64,000 bases of DNA, from contig NC_045150.1 of NCBI RefSeq assembly GCF_008831285.2, positions 15,001,362-15,065,361 of the forward strand, given 5' to 3'. The position numbers were made by a program, and so were the translations under genes. This document shows positions 13,561-27,300 of this stretch, one piece after another. The DNA is from Nymphaea colorata (lineage: Eukaryota; Streptophyta; Magnoliopsida; Nymphaeales; Nymphaeaceae). Within the stretch, counting starts at the first letter, position 1. Each line of letters begins with the position of its first letter. The notes beneath the pieces are model-generated. The model had not been told where the DNA came from, searched no databases, and was given only the letters and a program-made list of their open reading frames with translations.

Positions 13561-15767
13561 AGGTACTACAGTTTAGGAAAAAACATCAAGTAAATGCAAA
13601 CCCCAAGATAGGAACAAAAAACAATGGCTAGCAGCAGAAATAGTAGAGCAACTGAAAGAGCTGATCAGCTTCTTGTCAAGCAATGTTTATTTAAGTTGAA
13701 GCACCAAAACAAATGAAGAACATGCATAAGAAAATAAGGACACCAAGACAAAGAAGAACCTGCATAAGAAAATGTATACCATAGCAAATACGAAGTCAAC
13801 TTAATCAAACGATTGTTCATTCCCTTCCATCTTAAGACAAGAGCAATGAAATGAATGAATATTTCCATGTTAGAGAGAAACACAACATGCGAAACAAATA
13901 CCAGTCCCACAATAGAAATTGGAAGCTAAACTCATGAATTAGAACGTTTGGATGCAGCCAACGATGACATCAACAGACCAGTGTCATCAGCAACCCAAAG
14001 GATTACAGTCACTGAAGCTAACGTAGTATCAGATCTATTAGGAGTTATTTGCAATTATGCATGACAACCAAGTCCATCCAACGAGGCTTGTATACATATA
14101 AATAAACCATATTAGGATTCAATTGCAGATAAAGTTTGATATTCAAATCATGGTTGATTACTTTGAATTATAAACGTCAATCAAGCATGCCTGCAAAAAC
14201 TTGCACTCAAAAAGAAGTCACCATCCTGCATATTTGCTGCAATGCTTGTCCTTTCGCTTTTGAAACAAGCAGTGGTGCTGAAGGGCAATCCAACAAAGAA
14301 GGGACTGTGAATCTGTGATGCTTTGTGCAAACACTTACGTCTCTCCTCAAGAACTTACTAAGCGCATCAGCTTATTTGAAGTGGTGTAAGTCTTTTATCA
14401 TTGTTAACTGGTGCTTGTCATTAGGCATTCAAAATTCAACTTGTAATCGAGCAAAAACTAGTACGAAAGGACGTGCTCATAAAAGGTATACGTGCAATGG
14501 TTCAACTGGACCTAATAAAAGGACATGGTTGAACCTTAATCTAAGATCTGAATCTGATAACCCTTCAGTAATGCAAATGCAAATGCACATCACATTCAGA
14601 AACAATATTGCTGGAGGTTCCGATGACAAAATATGAAATGATGAAGACAAATGTTCAGATATCATTGTGATAATGAAAATATATGTGAATCAATCTAAGA
14701 TCTGAAGTTGTGTGCTTTACAATGTTCAAACATCATACCCAAAAACGAAAAATACCATGTTACGGATGCATTCAGGCTGCGTACAATGTGCTATACCGAA
14801 TATTTCACAAAAAAAGAGGAAAAAACGACAAACCCTAACCGTGACCTAATCGGACACATTCAGGCTGCTTATGACAGAGCAGATAGGGAGAGAGAGACTT
14901 ACAAAGGACTTCTGTTGAGAAGGAGGATCAGGAGCAGCACCACTCAGCAGCGGTTCTCTCTGACGGCAAGGAAAAGAGACGGTGAGTTAATCTGGCGATC
15001 TGTCGAGTCCTCTTTATCTTCTCCCTCTGTCTAGATTGCAACGGATGGGGAAAGAAAGAGAGAGGCGGAGACGAAGACGAAGAGGCTGCGCAGGTTGCTT
15101 CAACGGATTAGAAAGGGCTCCATTGCAAAGGCCGACTTGGAGAGGGGAACAAGAGAGAGAATGAGAGAGGGAGAGAGTACCTTGCGAGAAAGAGAGGCAC
15201 GGGTGGAGTGGAGGGAGTGGCTTTCACCCGACGCGGCTGCACTGCACAGGTGGAGTGGTGGGAGCGGCTTTCACCCGACGCGGCTGAAGAGGGGAGCGCC
15301 TGTGAGACAACGGGAAAGAAGAGGGAGCGGCTGCGGCACGGGAAGGAAGAGAAGGAAGACGCGAGAGCGCTCGCGTGCTCTAACGGGCAAAAAATTGTTT
15401 CTCGAAAAAAATTTCCGTCTCCGCAGGTGGGAATTTTTTTCCGGAAAAAATTGCCCGGAATCGACCTCAACGGTCGAATAAATTTTTCCCCGTTTGATAC
15501 GGTGGAAAAATTTTAAATATTTGAATTTTATTTCTCGATGAACAGTGTATTTCCTGTTCATCAAACGGCCCCTAGGTGAACCCTACCCAAGTTCTACTAA
15601 GAAGTTGGGGTTGCAACATGGAAGGATCATTTTAGTTTCATTTTGTAGATCTAACTCTAGAGAAACTCCTAGGCTGCTGGTCCTTTCTTTATTTTTTTCT
15701 CTTTCTTTTCTGGCTTTACATATGGGTATTCTGATCACAATCAAGTGATCATGCATCCAAAAGATTA

Positions 15768-16070
15768 GTGAAAAACTGTGCATTCACATGTTCTTGTGGT
15801 AAATTCATAGTTAGGAGAATGTCATTTGGGTTGTATAGTGCCCCACCAACCTTTCAATTAGCGGAGCTATATATAGGCTGGTGTGCGCAGTTGCCTATGC
15901 CAGCAAAAAAAAAATCTTTAACTTTATATAGATGTTTTACAATTATTTACTTATATACGTTTTACTTATATATGTTGTGCCTGATAAGAAATAAAAATTT
16001 CTATAACAGTTCCACTTAGCTAAAAATTTCTAGCTCCGCTAATTATATTTTCTGACATCGTAACTAACCG
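15768..16070 (+). pseudogene. Ty3/gypsy reverse transcriptase relic split by a MITE
   Basis: 15771-15855 reads NCAFTCSCGKFIVRRMSFGL followed by YSAPPTFQ, the RT block that precedes the YxDD motif in Ty3/gypsy elements. The match stops at the MITE end at 15857. Just beyond the MITE, 16044-16070 resumes with IFSDIV, the next expected RT segment, in another frame. No YxDD, integrase or LTR was found nearby, so this is only a short fossil. Confidence 0.7.
15857..16043. mobile_element. 187-bp MITE with 13-bp perfect terminal inverted repeats
   Basis: attagcggagcta at 15857-15869 is perfectly inverted at 16031-16043. The interior is AT-rich and non-coding. Flanking AATT on both sides could be a short target duplication, but since it is self-complementary it could equally belong to the repeats. 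Superfamily not determined. Confidence 0.75.
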
Positions 16071-16139
16071 TATTTTGAGTTGGAAAATTAGACATTTCAT
16101 GGGATGTCAAGGTATAGTATTGGGTCATATCATTTATGA

Positions 16140-19100
16140 GAAGCAAGGGCGGAGGGAAGGGAGGGCTCGCCTAGTCCATGGCCTCACCCTAGCCAACTAA
16201 AAAAAAAAATTACATTAGAAAATTTGAAAAACTTTAGTTGTCTAATGTATTTTTTGTATTTTGATTTAATTTGGTCATACCTGGATAAATTTGACTCGGT
16301 CAAACGACCATTTGGCCCGCCCCTGAAAAAAATCATGGCTCTACCCCTCATGAGAATGGTATTGAACTTGACAAGGCTAAGGTAGAATCAATTGCAAAAT
16401 TAACTTTACTGCCTTTGTTGGTTTATTCATGACTTTATGCTCTATAAAAAATGGAGCATATCTTGATTTTAGTGATGAAGGTTGAATGATATCTTGAAGG
16501 AAGCCTTTTGATATCTAATGAGCAAGAAAGATGTGAAGTCATAGAGGTTGTTTGACAGCAAAGATATTGTGTAAGTGTCTGATGAATCTGTCTCAAATGT
16601 TAGAGCAAGTTGATCAGACACTAGAACTCTGTTCTGCTTCAATCTTTTAGACAAATTCATGAAACACTTACCAGTGAAAATTCTTTTAAAAAATTTACAT
16701 GTAAATTTAGAAAAAATCACTTCTTCTGTATAAAATTTTTGAAAAAAGATATTTTTGCCTTACTCAAAATTGAGAAACTTTAATTCGGCTCATCTCATAA
16801 AAAACTTACTCATAAAAAACTTACTTCTGGTTCTACCCCTGCCAAGAGAGGTTATGTGGGAGTCTTTCGTGGGGCAACAACGGGCTTGATATGTGTAGTG
16901 GCTGGTTGAGGCCTCGGTAGAGGGTTGTCGGGACTAGAGAGCAAGAGCAAAGGTAAACAAATTTTTTCTACATGGCACTCAATTCATAGTTAATAACCAA
17001 GTCCACTCAGGTTCATGGGAGAGTGACCTGGGTCTCGTGGGCTGCTCCATTTAACTGGACCCGCAGCCAGCTAAATCCAACTATCAAATTAAGGTTTGAC
17101 CCAAGAATGGCATGAAAACATACGGATCAATAAAAGTTTTTTTAGTTTAGACCCGGATTTGGGAAACTAGGTGGTTTGGCTCCAGTATTTACATAGTTCA
17201 TATGATCCGAAGTTTTGTAGTTGTGTTAGGATTTCCATGTTTTTATAAAACGAAATTTGGTAGCATAAGATCCGCCATTTATCTGTAGTTGGGTTGGATC
17301 CTTATCCGATTTCAATGGAACATCGAACTTGGATTTAAATTTAGCTATGAAATCGTACTGAACCTGAATATGAATCGCCATCGAATCCAAATTTCTTAAC
17401 CAAATTGGAGTAAACATATTTGGACTTTTAGTGGAATTCAAGTTTTTAGATATCAATCTAGCGATGTCAATAGATTGGATTCATAATGGATATTTGATTG
17501 ACGACACTCCAAGACCCGGTTTTGGAGGCAAAATCTCCAAAATCTGAGTATTTGGGTGCCACCAAAATTGAGTTTGAGAAAATAGTTTTACTTTGGAAAC
17601 TAGTTTTCTAGAGTATTTGGCTGTCATCAAAACTGGATTTGAAGAAAACCCAGTTTTAGCAAAACCCGGTTTTGTAAAAGGGATAAAAACAAAAAAAAAA
17701 CAGTATCTTCAAAAACTCACTTTAAAAACTTGGTTTTCAAAAAACTGGATTAGGAGATGATGTTGCCCAAACGACTCCTTAAATGTGTGTAATTGCATGC
17801 ACACACACACGTATGACGTGAAAATAAGTTTATTTGATGTAAATGTGACATTCGTAACAGAGCTAAAATAAATGGTCCCCTTAGGCCAAAATGACTTCAT
17901 GCTCAAAAATATCTTCCCTCTTATTAATTGCTTCATGTTGCAGATTGGCTTCCGGATCCGTCTCAAAAGTCTTGCTTGATGTCGTAACATATGAAAATGT
18001 TGTACTCATCAAAGATCAACATGAGACCCAGATGTAAATTGATTAGAAATAGAGACGTCAATATATTCGATTTGAATTGGATATCCGACCGAACTGATTC
18101 AAAAAAATTAATATTCGATTAAGAAATCGGATTGGATTCAGATTTAATAAATGGCAATCGATTAGATTCAGATTTGGATCGGATTTGGATTGTAAAAATG
18201 GATTTTGAATTCAGATTCAGATCTGACCTTTCTTTATTTAACCGAATATGTGAATATCCGAAAATGCAGATACGACTAAGAATATATCCAATCCAAATCT
18301 GATGGTTGACATCCTTAGCAGAAGAGGAATTAAAGATGAGCATTGATTGAAGTAGTAGAATAACAAAGAGGGTGTTCCATTCCATGTTCAGTGGTTAACA
18401 TGGAATTTTAGGTACCACTCTTTTTAATGAAGGGGTAATTTTGTCTTTTTATAACAGCAAAAAATTTCATTTCCATTTTTATCCTTTTAAAAGGAGCTTT
18501 CCTTTTTACCATTGAACGTATTTTGGTCATTTTCAGACACCAGACACCATGCCATGTGTAACCTGTTTTGTTTTGGTTTGGTTTACTCATATCGGTTTAC
18601 TCAGATCACAACACTCAATAAGTATGCACCAAAGAGGGTGGAGGGTGTTTTTTTGAATTTTTTAATAAAAAATTAAGTATTTTCGAATTTTTAACTTTCC
18701 TTTGCAATTCTTTTTTGCCCTTTTAAAAAGTTTTTTTTTTTCATTTTAATAAGGGTATTTTGGTCACTGTACACCCCTGTGCATAATTTTCCGGAGGTGT
18801 GCACATAATGAGTTTTCTAGTTTACTTGGGTTCACCAAGTCAAGATGCCCGAGGCTTCATGTGTGGGGCCATTGCCCCCTTCAAATTCTTGAAAATAAAG
18901 TTTCACTGTCTAATATTTTTAAAAAATTTGTTTTGTTCCTCATGAAAATTTTGAAAAATATAATAGAATCTTATGGAAAACATTTTTTAAGGCTTTTTCC
19001 AAAAAAAAAAAAATTGCTCTGCCATTGCTGTGGTGGCATTAAAGTTACCACATTCACGCTAACTCAAATGAGTGAACTTGGTGAGTAGTCAATTTTTTAA

Positions 19101-21290
19101 TTTAACCAACTCAAAATGGATAAAAATTTAAAAATTAACGAAAAATACATTTTAGTGATCTAAGCAGGATATAATGAAACATTTAAAATGCTCGACTGTA
19201 TTTGACAACAAAAAGGTCACCAAAAGTACCTTCAAGATTAATGTAAAAAAGACTACAGACCCTTTGACTTTCAAAGAACCGTTAAAAAAAAAAAAGTTAA
19301 ACGTTTATCAACTTAAAAAAAATATAAAATTAAGAAACACACCTAAAACTTTTTTAGCATTTGCTACAAATACTCTAAAAGTAGAATGTGGCTAACAAAA
19401 AAAAAACCCTGTTCCACCCTTTCACCATAAGGGTATTTTTGTCTTTTTATAAAAATATTTTCCAAGTTCCATTTTTGTCCTTATAAAAAATGGACTTGTT
19501 AGGGTTGTATAGTGAATGGAGCCAACTCTAACTTGACTCAAGCAAGCTTGGTCATTTTTTTTTGTATTTTTCAGATTTAAATCTAAAGAAAAATATCAAG
19601 TCAAACAGGTAGTCGGTAAACTTGTTTAAACAAGTCAAACTCAACCTGACCTTATACAGCTTGACTCGAGCACGAGCCGAGCAAGATATGAGTTGAGTCG
19701 ACCTCAACTAGGCTCATGTACAGCATGATTAACCATCAAAAATATTTTTGTCATTTTCAGCCCTAACACAGTGTTGCGTTAGGGATCTTCCTAAAATATT
19801 GGACACGTTTGGAAGAAGTTCGTAGCAGATAATTCAAATGTTGAACGTTGCCCCTTCCTATAAAAAAAAGAAAATGAAATAAATTTTTCTATGGAAAAAA
19901 AAATGCAAATGAATTGAACACGGCACGAAGTTCAAGACATAAATAAGGAGTGATAACCTTTTAGGTCAATGAAGAGCCATGTTTGCCTCGTTGACATTCT
20001 TCTCTTCTCTACCTCTTACCCACTGAAATTCTCAGAAAACCGTTTGCCCTAATATAGAAAACAAGACTTATTTTAATTTTTTTTAAATAGTTTTTACTTC
20101 ACGTCTATTTTTTTATTTTATTATATTTTTATTAAAAAAATACCGATAACTAAAAAAATTAGGTCACCATGTTGGTTGTTGAAAAAAAGGCGAGGAAACT
20201 AACCTTAATGTTGTTTTTGATAGGTTTAAATGTAAGATTTGAGGTGATTTACTATTTACGAAAGGGTGATCTCTCTATTGTTTGTTTAAGCAATAGTTTT
20301 CATAAAACAATAGTTTTCACAGTATGTGGATCTCAGACCACTTCAAAGCCGAATACGAACAATATGAAAAGTTGTTTCAAAAGTCAAAATTACCCTTGAC
20401 AAAAGGAAAAATTCCATGAAATAAAAAGAAAAATGCTCCTCTAACTGTGCAAACTCATTCTTGGGCTCGGTCATCTAATTTGATAGATCTCAACTCACCT
20501 CTTAACAATTTCGATTCCAATCTCTCAGTCATCTAATTTGATAGATCTCAACTCATCTCTTAACAATTTCGATTCCAATCTCAAAAAAAAATAAGAATAG
20601 AGACAATCATTTATTTAATAACCTCCTTTATAAATACTTGAAGATTCTTCACAATTTTCATTAAATTTTTAGAATTTTACACACACACAAAAAGTTGATG
20701 CCCACAAGAAATGACACAAACACGAGTTTTTACCCAAACACCTTTGGGGAGAGATCCCAAACTCAAATCCTACAATGAAGATCAAGGCTCATGCCACTAG
20801 GCAGAAAGCAAGATTGAAATATGAAATATCTATATTCAACTCAGATCTGATCTGGATCCAATTAATGTTTGTCCATCAATTATAACAGGGTGTATCGGAC
20901 TATACGTATCAGTTCATATTGGCTTGTATCGGCTTTTTTTATCTTTATTTAACGAATTTTTATATATTTTAAATTAATTAGAAATGGAATCGTGTCGAAG
21001 TAAAACTACTCAACTGTGGTGTGAAAAAATTATTTGCAAGGGACGGAAGGATAACACAGAGACATGGCGGGACGTCATCTGATGTGCAGTTATACCAATA
21101 AATATTTAATTTTAGAGTGAATAGTTAGTAAAACCTTATCATATCAGTTCCAAATAATTGAATATATGCACATATAAAGCAGAGACTAGGTAAGAGAGAG
21201 AAACAGCAAGGGGAGGAGAGAGAACCATCACAGACTCACAATGGCTTCCTTCTTCTTCTCCTTCAATCCCTCCCCTCGTTGACTTTCTCT
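16140..21290. other. intergenic, repeat-derived AT-rich DNA, no gene recognised
   Basis: Contains a probable MITE remnant at about 16140-16350 (GGGCGGAG-type end and an inverse-like GGCTCTACCCC end), runs of ggattcagatttgg-type low-complexity repeats at 18060-18320, poly(A/T) stretches, and gene-poor filler. ORFs here show no recognisable family. Confidence 0.55.
20467..20583. repeat. 58-bp tandem duplication
   Basis: A block beginning tcatctaatttgatagatct and ending ttcgattccaatctc is present twice head to tail, differing at very few positions. It lies upstream of the glycolipid transfer protein gene; no function is inferred. Confidence 0.85.
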
Positions 21291-21367
21291 CTCTAGATTT
21301 TGTTTCTCTCAATAAAAGGGCAAGCGTGGTGGAAGTCTGCTCCCTGTGAAGAGAAAGAAAGAAAGAG

Positions 21368-24300
21368 ATGATCAAGATGAAGAGTGCCATCTTGGGGGGG
21401 CAGCTGCCCAAGTTCATCGACCCACCACAGATGGACGGCGACAGCAAGGCCCCTGTCATCCAAACAGCGCTCGATGCCGTCCGCCAGATGCGATCGGGCG
21501 GTGACGGCTGCCGCTTCTCCACCTTGCACTTCCTCACCATCTGCAACTCTGCCGTGACCATCTTGGGTAACTCTCTCTCTCTCTCTCTCTCTAACAGATG
21601 ATGGAATGAGTGAATAAGCAAGTTGGGGCACTTTGGTCTTTTCTGTCTGCGCAGACAAGATCGGGCCGACCATGAGGGTGTTGACACAAGATCTACGGCA
21701 GAACATCGAGGTGAGTTCTGTAAATCTCTCCAGAACAAATGACGAAATTGCCCCTGAGGGGCCTTCTCTCCTGCCCAGAGCTCATCAATGGAGTTTATTG
21801 CTGAATTTAATTAATTAATTTATTTGGTCTTTTTATTCATTTTTTTGGAAAAAAAAAATAGAGACTGCAGACGATGTACAAAACCAACCCTTCATCGTTC
21901 TCGAGCTTGACTGAGATCGTGAAGGAGGAGATCGAAGAAGGCAGCGCAAGGAAGCCATTAAGCTGCACCAGGGCCGTTCTTTGGCTCACCAGGTTCTCTC
22001 TCTCCCTCCATTCTCTCTCTCTAACCAAATGATGGGTAGTGCAATTTGCAGCCTCTGAGATTGGATGGCGTGTGTTAACCACGTCTTCTTCAGTTCGAGT
22101 CCTGCAGGGTGCTATCGCCATCATATTGAAAAGTGTTGATATAGGGTTAAAGGGTGGTCCCTCATCATATATATATATATAGTTTTTTTTCATATTTATG
22201 AAGAATATGTTCTCCAAAAAAAATATTCGGGTCACAAAACCCACAACAGCTTAGGGACAAAACTTGCCTCAAAATATCCATGAGAGTCGACCTCTGCCAT
22301 TCAGCCTGATTGGCTACTCTAGACTCTCTATGTCACTGCGATCATACCACTACCAGTGGAATCATCAAAATTTTGAAGTTAAGGGTACTTTGGTAAAAGT
22401 AGTACTTTTAGACTCTCTTTCTTTCTTAGCTCATATAGTGGAGCAATTTTCAATGAAATTTCAAGACAGCTAAGATGTTGAGGATGGGACCAAATGTCTT
22501 ATGAAACACTTTGTCTAACCATTCAAACACGCCCTTCAAATTTTTGAGACACCAAAGAGATAAATATTTTTGACTTGTTGGTCAGCTAGGTCTAACCAGG
22601 CGAACTTTTTAAGTTTGCTAGTTGATTGTATTTGCTCGGTCTGCTTCTTGGGCTTGGTCCATGTCATGTGCTACCTTTTCTCAGTGTGACTGTGGCTTTT
22701 CTCTAGGGTTTTTAGTAGTTGGATTCTATATGAAATTTCATGTTTGATTTCAAAAACCCTAACCCTATCCTGGGTTTAAGAGGCGTTTGATGCACCCGGG
22801 ATTATGGAATTATAGAATTAGTATTTCATCCGACCACTTGCAAAATTTGAACTTTATGTTTTGGCTTGGACTGGCAGCTTGCCTAAAAATGTTTCTTTAC
22901 TTGTTTATTATATTGAAAAAACTACACTTGGGTCGAGAGACTTAGTCACTCACTCAAAGTCATAAACCTCATAAGTAGTCCTTCCTATACCATACACTAT
23001 ACAGACTTGGGTTTGTGAAAAGGGTACCCATTTGGTAAATAGAACAATTTGTAATTGTTTCATGAATATGCTATAAAGATTGAACATACACCCAACACTT
23101 ATTCAAGTGTTTGTTAGTGAGCCTCAATTTTTGTGACATATTCATGAAACAGTTACAAACTGTTTTCATTGCCAAACGGCCTCATATAGCTCGGGCACAA
23201 AAAATGCAGGGCGATGTAGGGACGAATACCTTTGGATGACCAGAACATGCTAGATCTGAACTAAAATCAGTATACCCTGTCGAATTTCGAAAAACCAGAT
23301 AACTAAAGATGACTGGATGTTCCTAGAAGAGAAAATTACAAGTTTTATCTGCGAAATTGCAAATTTAAAGAGTTTGGATCTGGATCCAAATAGGGTCCAG
23401 ATCTTGGAACTTCGATTCAGCTTTCCGCTACATGCTGCCGATCCTATCAGTTCTTTTCTTTTTTATAAGAAGCATTTGATTGGGAAAAAAAAAAAATCCT
23501 CGGGGTGAAATTTTCTCTTTAAACAAGGTGAAACTTTTTCTCAAAAAAAAAAGAAAAGAAAGAAATCCACTGGGACTCTCTCAAGTGTAAAAGCCCTTCG
23601 AGTCCCCGACTTCTTTTTCCGGAATACTTTCCTCCCCCCCTCTTTTCCCCAGAGATGTTTTGAGGACCGAAGGAAAATAAGTCGCAGAAAACTGTTCGCC
23701 GTGAACATCAGCGTTAGTGAGGGGAGGAAGGGCCAGGTTCTGGTGGGCCCCACGAGGACCAATTGTTCATAGAGACGAGGGAGTGAGACTAGTCATTGGG
23801 CCGTGCCCTCGTTTGGCTCCATACCCGACCCGTAATTATAGTTTATGGTGCTTTAAACAACGGATTTAGATTTTTAATTGTTATTCATTTGGCATTTAAC
23901 AAATTTGAGTTGTTCTATATATAAAAAGAAAGTGAAGTACTTATTGAGCCTTGTAGCCCAAACCCAGCTAATAATAAAGTAAAGAAGTGGGGCCGTGTGC
24001 CGGTCTGGATAGGTTTAATGGTGAATTTTTCTACCTACGCTCCGTAGTCGGGGCCCGACCCGTTGTCTCTTTCTCATAGCGGCTTTCTAGGTAATTTTTT
24101 AATCAGGAATTTTCATTTTAATAGTATATATATATATATATATTATTCTTAATAATATATATATATATATATATATTATTTACTTATATATATTCACCTC
24201 ATCCCATAAAATTTCTTGTTGTGATTATTCCTTTTATGGTTTCCTGGGTCTAACGGCATCAGAGCCACTTCTAATTGTTTTCTTGTACTTTCCTGTTGTA

Positions 24301-27300
24301 GGTTTAAGTTTGGATTGATTAAGCATTTTTCCATGGAAAACAGTTCAAATCAAAACTTGTCATCTATTTGCCACTGTGAGAATACAAATGCTAAATTTTA
24401 AATTTAACATGTTTGTGGTCATCAAATTCCAATGGATTTTTTTTCCTTTTTTGGAGTCCTATATATCACCAGCTTTCCCAACTTAGAGAAAGAGAAAACG
24501 GGGACTTTTCGGGATCGGGAATCCGGGATTAATTGGTATGACATATTTTCTTACCTCTGTTTGTTTCTGTTTCCTCAGGTCTATGGATTTTGTGATGATT
24601 TTCCTGTCCAAATTTGTGGCTGATGCCGACCGCGATCTCGTCCAGATCATCGAGGAGTCTTACAGTGCTACTCTGCAACCTTGGCATGGCTGGATTTCAT
24701 CCGCTGCCTACAAGGTAATTTTCATGGTTCAGGTCAACTCATTCCCAACAACTTAGAAAAAAATCCCAACAACTTAGAAAAAAATTAGCAAGTCATGTAG
24801 GGGATGTTTGGCAATAGAAACATTAACAAACGATTTCATGAATTTGCTTTAAAGATTGGAACAAATTCATGAAACTATAGTGTTTCATGAATCATGGATT
24901 TCCAAAAATCTGCCGGAATTTCGGGCAAATTCATGGAATGAATGAAATAATTTGAACTATTTCCATTGCCAAACGGACCCCTAAGGATTTATGCTTCGGG
25001 CTTTTTTGCCAAGTTTCTAGGAGGATAAAACTAGTACTGTTAGTAAAAGTCTCAAAAAGAGAAGAAGATTCCCAACTTCCCACTTCTCAAGTTGCTGAAA
25101 TGGGTAGGATCAAGACATGGAAATTGCTGATTCTGATCCAAATCCTACCTTTTGGACATGGATCCATCATGAATTTGGATTTAGCTTGGATCAAAATGTG
25201 TGGATGGGCTGAAGGAAATTAAATCTTACGAAAAAATGTAAGAGTGGATAGAATCTTATTTAGGAGGTGCTTGATTTTCATAGGAAAAGAAACAAGAAAA
25301 AAAAGAAGGTTGTACAAAAAAAAATCAACTATTTGAACGGAAATCCTTTCTTAGACTATTTTCCCGGAATCCTTTCCCCAGATGTGCAAACTACTACGTG
25401 GGAAAAAAAAAAAAGGAAAACGTGGGGAGGTGTTTGCAATCAGAAAGGACATGACCAAGTTCTTGAACTTGGCAAGTCTTCCAAAAAAATCTTAGAATTT
25501 CAAAAGGGAAGAAAGTTGTGCTCTTCCTATGTTTATCATCTTCTTTCATTTTCATTATTAACCTGACGTCGGACCAACCAGGTTCCAAAGCAACCTTGGA
25601 CCTTTAAGGGGCAGAAGAAAGAGGGTCGCTTCGCTTGTCGCGAACTGCCATTAACGTGATGCGGACTAAATGATGTGACGTCGTGAGCAAATCTTTTCCA
25701 AATGAAATGACGTTGTTTGACAAGATTATCAATAAGGACAAGCAATAATTTGAATCCCTCTGGTAGCAACTGGATTTCTCCCAAGAATCCTACTGAAATG
25801 CCAAATCTGGATTGGGTCAGATTGTATCTGCTCCAGTCAAAGTTGACCCGGTCCATGCAATCACAAAACTGACCATGTAACTGGCATGCGTTAGGAAATT
25901 AAGAAAACGTTGGGTCATTAAATTTAATAACATGTTTTTTAGGTGGTGCTCTGTGAATTTCTCTAGTTGCATGGACCTAAACATGGTCTACCCAAATGGG
26001 GACCAAGAAACTTACTGTTATGAGCTCATGCTAAGCTCATACTATGTATTTTTTTCCTCTCTCTCTCTCTCTTCAAGTGGGAAGAAAGATGAAAGGGACC
26101 TTTCATGAGAAAAGAAATAAATTTCTTTCTCATGAAACTAGTAGTTTTTGGAGTTAAAAATATAGCTCAACTTGTCAAACGTATGTCATCTAGCTTGACT
26201 ATAGTTGCATGTTTATTAAAGAAACAAAAAAAAGAGGGTCCACTTTGTTTAGTTGGGTAAACTTAGAGCTCTAAGGTCCAATTGTTTCATGGGAAAATGA
26301 ACCTTTTCCATGGGAAAATGGTCCTTTTCCATGGGAAAATAGTTCCTGTGGAGCACAAAGCAAAGTTATACTTAAGAAAGTAGCTTGGACCACTTAGCCC
26401 CCTCTCGCCTTTTCCTGCTGTCTCCCTGACTTCATATGAAAGGTGTTTGTTCGCCGAGGCATCCCAAGTGGAAGTACTTTACCTTGGGAAAATAGGCCCC
26501 CACATTTTTGACCTGAGATTTTCCAGGGAAACTCTTTCATTATACAAGGTGTTTCCCAAGTCCCACCCCAAGTCTTGGATCAAACAGTTTGTAATGCCAC
26601 TTGACAGGTGTTTACCAGGTGCGCTTGCCTTGGTTCTGCTGAGATGAGTTCATTGGAGTCGATTTTCAATGGAATTGATTTCAACCAACTTCCCATTCAG
26701 AAATTAAAACAAACATGAGACATTGGTGTTCTCTGTCATCTGTATCCAGATTCAAAATTTCATTCTGGTTTTTTTCTTTCCTCCAAAAAATTTTCTTTGC
26801 TGCGCAGTGAAGAACGTAGTAAAATTTTCTCATTTATGGGGTAATCAAATCAGTAAGGAACAAGATTCGTTCTGATGTTTTATAAAATCCTGATTCTCCA
26901 AATCTAGGAGTATTGTCTATTTGTATGCTTGGGCAGCAGAAAGATCAACCATGGAGATGGTTTTATTAACTAAGTGATGAAGCTCTTTATAGCAATCATC
27001 GAGCACGATGTTCGTCACCCCATCATTACAGATAACAACAGAATTCTTAAAATTTATGTTAATTGTCTTGACGGTTTGAAGCAGGTTGCTCTGAAGCTGA
27101 TCCCCGAAAGAAAAGTTCTGATGAATCTGATCATGGAGGAAAGAGAAGATCATGGAGCGATAAAAGAAGAAATCAACAGCTTGGTGTCCTCTTTCACTCC
27201 GATTCTCAATGAGATCCACGCTTTCTTGGTTAGTATTTAGCCCGTTCTGTTGCTTAGTCTCTCGTAGTTGATACCAGTGCTTCAGAATTTTGACTCACCT

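Larger units (their letters stand above)
10075..15572. mobile_element. PIF/Harbinger DNA transposon, apparently two-gene and near complete
   Basis: Both ends carry the 14-bp terminal inverted repeat GGGGCCGTTTGATG (10076-10089 and the inverse at 15559-15572). Between them on the minus strand are the two genes typical of autonomous PIF/Harbinger elements: a Myb/SANT-like protein (13560-12558) and a DDE transposase (12401-10917). Both subterminal zones have short AT-rich palindromes of the type ggaaaaaattttt. The flanking trinucleotides (TGG and TAG) do not form an exact TWA target-site duplication, so the exact borders or the duplication are uncertain. The right 1.9 kb (13600-15500) holds no gene I recognise and has a purine-rich, GC-richer stretch at 15050-15400. 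It may be non-coding element DNA or captured sequence. Confidence 0.85.

Noticed and set aside
15095-15516. Overlapping ORFs in the purine-rich right part of the Harbinger element
   Set aside because: Low-complexity Arg/Glu/Gly-rich translations in several frames, produced by base composition.
21139-21738. Long minus-strand ORFs opposite GLTP exons 1-2
   Set aside because: Arg/Ser-rich translations without homology; the plus strand encodes a clear GLTP domain across proper introns.
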